A stretch of 8,327 bases of DNA. Source: an uncultured Paracoccaceae bacterium (GTDB lineage Bacteria; Pseudomonadota; Alphaproteobacteria; Rhodobacterales; Rhodobacteraceae). Numbering within the stretch: the first letter of the stretch is position 1; every line of letters begins with the position of its first letter. The notes under the pieces were generated by a model, which saw only the letters and a list, made by a program, of their open reading frames with translations, was not told the origin of the DNA and searched no databases. This document shows positions 5,833 to 8,327 of this stretch, in pieces. The translations under genes and the position numbers were made by a program. Location of the stretch: positions 1 to 8,327 of the forward strand of contig CALEZJ010000068.1 of NCBI GenBank assembly GCA_937927885.1, in the 5' to 3' direction.

Positions 5833-6861
5833 ATGGGCAAGCTGGCATTATTGAGCGCACTTCTGATCGCACGCGCGCCGGAATCGGTGGCGGCTCTCTG
5901 GTTTATCGGGCGCAGGCGGGTGGTGGACGGTCGGGTGATCGACCCCAAGGCGCAGGCCTTGGGCGAACTTTTCAACAAGGTCCGCGTGCCGGGCGTCGTG
6001 CCGACGCTGGCTGAAAGCCGCCGCTCGCTGCAGATCCTGGCCGAGAAATTCGACCTGCCCTCGCCGCCGGGGGTTGCAAGGCGTGACCTGCGCCTGCCCG
6101 GCGCTGCGGGCGAGATCGGCGCGCGGCTTTACGACACGCAGCCTCAGGCGCGCAACCGTCCGGTGCTGGTCTATGTTCACGGCGGTGGCTGGGTTCAGGG
6201 CGGGATCGACACGCATTACGGGCTCTGCGGGCAGATTGCGCTGGAGGCAGGGATACGGGTCATCGCGCTGGACTATCGCCTGGCGCCGGAAAACCCCTGG
6301 CCTGCGGGCCCGGAGGATGTTCGGGCGGCCTATCGGGCGCTCAGAGCCGATCCTGCAGCCTATGGCATCGATCCTGACCGCATGGCGGTGGGCGGCGACA
6401 GTGCCGGCGGCAACCTGACGGCGGTGCTGATGCACGATCTGGCGGCAGCAGGCGAGGCGATGCCGCGTGCGCAGGTGCTGATCTATCCGGCGGTCGACGG
6501 GCGCATGGCGACGCCTTCGATGGCGGCGCTGAAGGACGCCTATGTCCTGCCGCGCGACCGCATCGGCTGGTATCTGGACCAATACCTGCCCGTCGGACAG
6601 GATCGCGACGACCCGCGCATCTCGCCGTTGAACTCGCCCCATCTGGCGGGGCAGCCGCCTGCGCTGATCCTGCACGCCGGTCACGATCCGCTGTGGGACG
6701 ATGGCCGACTTTACGCCGAGGCCCTGACCGCCGCTGGGGTGGGGGTGACGATGCTGCCCTATCCCGGCCAGGTGCATGCCTTTGTCAGCGCCCGCCGCGC
6801 TATCCCGCAGGCGCGCGACGCCGTCAGCCGGATCAGCGGGTGGTTGAAGGACAGGCTCTGA
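5833..6861 (+). CDS. Alpha/beta hydrolase, hormone-sensitive-lipase-like esterase (family IV, 342 aa)
   Basis: Carboxylic-ester hydrolase of the HSL/family IV type; the natural substrate cannot be told from sequence. The oxyanion-hole motif HGGGW is at residues 116-120, DYRLAPE at 147-153, the nucleophile elbow GDSAGG has Ser190, the acid is Asp285 in HDPLWDD, and the catalytic histidine is His315 in QVHAF. All triad elements are present in the canonical order. About 100 N-terminal residues form the cap region typical of the family. The ATG at 5833 is preferred. An earlier in-frame TTG at 5785 overlaps the stop of the preceding gene and would add 16 charged residues. The ribosome-binding site is a weak G-run (5823-5828), which suggests translation coupled to, or transcription with, the exported-protein gene 44 nt upstream. 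Confidence 0.92.
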   Translation: MGKLALLSALLIARAPESVAALWFIGRRRVVDGRVIDPKAQALGELFNKVRVPGVVPTLAESRRSLQILAEKFDLPSPPGVARRDLRLPGAAGEIGARLYDTQPQARNRPVLVYVHGGGWVQGGIDTHYGLCGQIALEAGIRVIALDYRLAPENPWPAGPEDVRAAYRALRADPAAYGIDPDRMAVGGDSAGGNLTAVLMHDLAAAGEAMPRAQVLIYPAVDGRMATPSMAALKDAYVLPRDRIGWYLDQYLPVGQDRDDPRISPLNSPHLAGQPPALILHAGHDPLWDDGRLYAEALTAAGVGVTMLPYPGQVHAFVSARRAIPQARDAVSRISGWLKDRL

Positions 6862-6868
6862 CGCCCGG

Positions 6869-6895
6869 GTAGGGTGGGGTTGAACCCCACCTTAC
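6869..6895. repeat. REP-like long palindrome between esterase and abgB-like gene
   Basis: A near-perfect palindrome: GGTGGGGTT (6873-6881) and AACCCCACC (6883-6891) about a single G, extended outward by one G-U and three Watson-Crick pairs to 6869/6895. It gives a 12-13 bp stem with a tiny loop, starting 7 nt after the esterase stop. No U-tract follows on either strand, so it fits an intergenic repeat (REP-like) or an mRNA 3'-end stabiliser better than a classical terminator. Similar GTAGGGTGGGG-type palindromes are, from general knowledge, dispersed in many proteobacterial genomes; the copy number here is unknown. Confidence 0.6.
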
Positions 6896-6952
6896 GGCCC
6901 CTTGCCATTCCCGCTGCGGCGCGGTCAGATGGTCCCCGGACCGGAGGTTAAC

Positions 6953-8327
6953 ATGCGCAATACCCACCCCATCGACGCCGCCATCGACACCCATCGCGCG
7001 GACCTGATCGGCCTTGCCGACCGGGTCTGGGGGACGCCCGAGATCCTCTATCAGGAAACGGCCAGTTGCGCCGAGCACACGGCGATGCTGCGTGCCAAGG
7101 GGTTCCGGGTGACGGAAAACCTCGCCGGGATCCCCACGGCGGTGATGGGCGAGGCGGGACAGGGCGGGCCGGTCATCGCCATCCTGGGCGAATATGACGC
7201 GCTGCCGGGCCTCAGCCAGGTCGCCGGCATCGCCGAGCCGCGCGAACTGGTAGCCGGTGGGCATGGACATGGTTGCGGGCACAACCTGTTGGGTGGCGCG
7301 GCACTGCTGGCGGCCTGCGCCGTCAAGGACTGGCTGGAGGCGACGGGAACCGCGGGCCGCGTGCGCTATTACGGCTGCCCGGCCGAGGAGGGGGGCGCGG
7401 CCAAGACCTTCATGGTCCGCGACGGCGCCTTTGCCGATGTCGACGCGGCGCTGTGCTGGCACCCCGATTGCATGACGCGGGTGGTCGATCCCTGGTCGCT
7501 GGCCAACACCCGGATGGATTTCACCTTTCTGGGCCGCGCCAGCCATGCGGCGATGTCGCCCCATCTGGGGCGCTCGGCGCTGGACGCCGTCGAGTTGATA
7601 AATGTGGGTGTGAACTACCTGCGCGAGCACATGGTGCAGGATGCGCGCATTCATTACGCCTATCTGGATGCCGGTGGCAGCGCGCCCAATGTGGTGCAGG
7701 CGCGCGCCAAGGTGCGCTATTCGATCCGGGCGATGAAGTCGTCCGAGATGCTGGCACTGGTCGAGCGGGTCAAGGACGTGGCGCGCGGCGCGGCCCTGAT
7801 GACCGGCACCGAGGTGCAGATGCAGGTATTCTCGGCGGTGTCGTCGAACCTGCCGAACCTGACGATGGACCGGCTCATGGACCGGGTGCTGAACGACCTC
7901 GGCCCGGTGCCCTTCGATGCGGCCGACCGCGCCTATGCCGCGGCGATCCAGGCGACCCTGCGCCCGGAGGACATCACAGCCAGCTACCGGATCGTCAACA
8001 TGGCCCCGCGCCCGGACACGCCCCTGTGCGACTGGGTTGCGCCGATGCGACCCGGGGGCGAGATCATGATCGGCTCGACCGATGTCGCCGATGTGACGCG
8101 CGTCGTGCCGATGACGCAATGCCTGGTGGCGACCGTGGCCATCGGCACCCCGGCCCACAGCTGGCAGGTGACGGCGCAGGGCAAGTCGCCCGCCGCGCAC
8201 AAGGGGATGGTGCATGCGGGCAATGCCATGGCGCGCTGCGCGCAGGAGTTGATCGCCGATGCCGCGCTGCTGGCGCAAGCGAAGGCCGAGCACGCCGAGT
8301 CCCTGCGGGCCGAGCCCTATGTCTGCC
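6953..8327 (+). CDS. abgB: AbgB-like M20D amidohydrolase (p-aminobenzoyl-glutamate hydrolase subunit B type), 3' end outside window
   Basis: Zinc/manganese-type M20 family amidohydrolase. The closest family I recognise is E. coli AbgB, a subunit of the enzyme releasing glutamate from p-aminobenzoyl-glutamate, a folate breakdown product. The 458 residues in the window nearly reach the ~480 of AbgB. Metal-site residues by family pattern are Cys108 and His110 in GHGHGCGHN (103-111), Glu145/Glu146 in AEEGG, His170 in CWHPD, and the late His402 in GTPAHSW. The lid/dimerisation domain begins near 188 (GRASHAAMSPHLGRSALDAV). EYDALPGLSQ and GCPAEEGGAAKTFMV are typical of AbgB. The ATG at 6953 has GGAGG (6943-6947) 5 nt upstream. 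No abgA partner or abgT transporter is seen upstream. It may be a self-standing amidohydrolase with another N-acyl amino acid substrate. Confidence 0.92.
   Translation, partial: MRNTHPIDAAIDTHRADLIGLADRVWGTPEILYQETASCAEHTAMLRAKGFRVTENLAGIPTAVMGEAGQGGPVIAILGEYDALPGLSQVAGIAEPRELVAGGHGHGCGHNLLGGAALLAACAVKDWLEATGTAGRVRYYGCPAEEGGAAKTFMVRDGAFADVDAALCWHPDCMTRVVDPWSLANTRMDFTFLGRASHAAMSPHLGRSALDAVELINVGVNYLREHMVQDARIHYAYLDAGGSAPNVVQARAKVRYSIRAMKSSEMLALVERVKDVARGAALMTGTEVQMQVFSAVSSNLPNLTMDRLMDRVLNDLGPVPFDAADRAYAAAIQATLRPEDITASYRIVNMAPRPDTPLCDWVAPMRPGGEIMIGSTDVADVTRVVPMTQCLVATVAIGTPAHSWQVTAQGKSPAAHKGMVHAGNAMARCAQELIADAALLAQAKAEHAESLRAEPYVC

Noticed and set aside
6833..8293. 486-codon minus-strand ORF opposite the AbgB-like gene
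   Set aside because: Antisense shadow caused by high third-position GC. Composition is unnatural (His/Arg/Gly-rich) and the plus strand gives a clear M20D protein.

Overview
The window looks like chromosomal DNA of a GC-rich alphaproteobacterium, most likely Rhodobacteraceae (Paracoccus/Rhodobacter-like). The grounds are the very high GC with strong third-position GC bias, the character of the housekeeping proteins, and an FNR/FnrL-type box. No tRNA, rRNA, CRISPR array, insertion sequence or phage gene is visible. Genus is an inference.

Layout. The left edge (1-967, minus strand) holds the N-terminal half of the ribosome-associated GTPase TypA/BipA. Everything else reads on the plus strand. 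Divergent from typA is a cluster of four very small genes (1124-2054). Each encodes a signal peptide plus a mature chain of about 36-45 residues with exactly two cysteines, and three of the four share a C-terminal motif. Next come a DHFR/RibD_C-family reductase (2142-2696), a complete monomeric NADP-dependent isocitrate dehydrogenase (2875-5070) followed by a terminator hairpin, and then a two-gene unit of an exported protein of unknown function (5198-5788) and an HSL-type alpha/beta hydrolase (5833-6861). A perfect FNR-type box, TTGA-N6-TCAA, precedes this unit. A REP-like long palindrome separates the unit from an AbgB-like M20D amidohydrolase (6953 onward), which leaves the window at the right edge.

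How the genes relate. Most of the window is ordinary metabolism and housekeeping (translation GTPase, TCA-cycle enzyme, reductase, hydrolases) with no single shared pathway. The unusual part is the array of small exported two-cysteine proteins. They look like diverged tandem duplicates, each with its own good ribosome-binding site, and I do not recognise the family. The second point of interest is the probable oxygen-responsive control of the exported-protein/esterase pair. The two edge genes have no stop codon inside the window.
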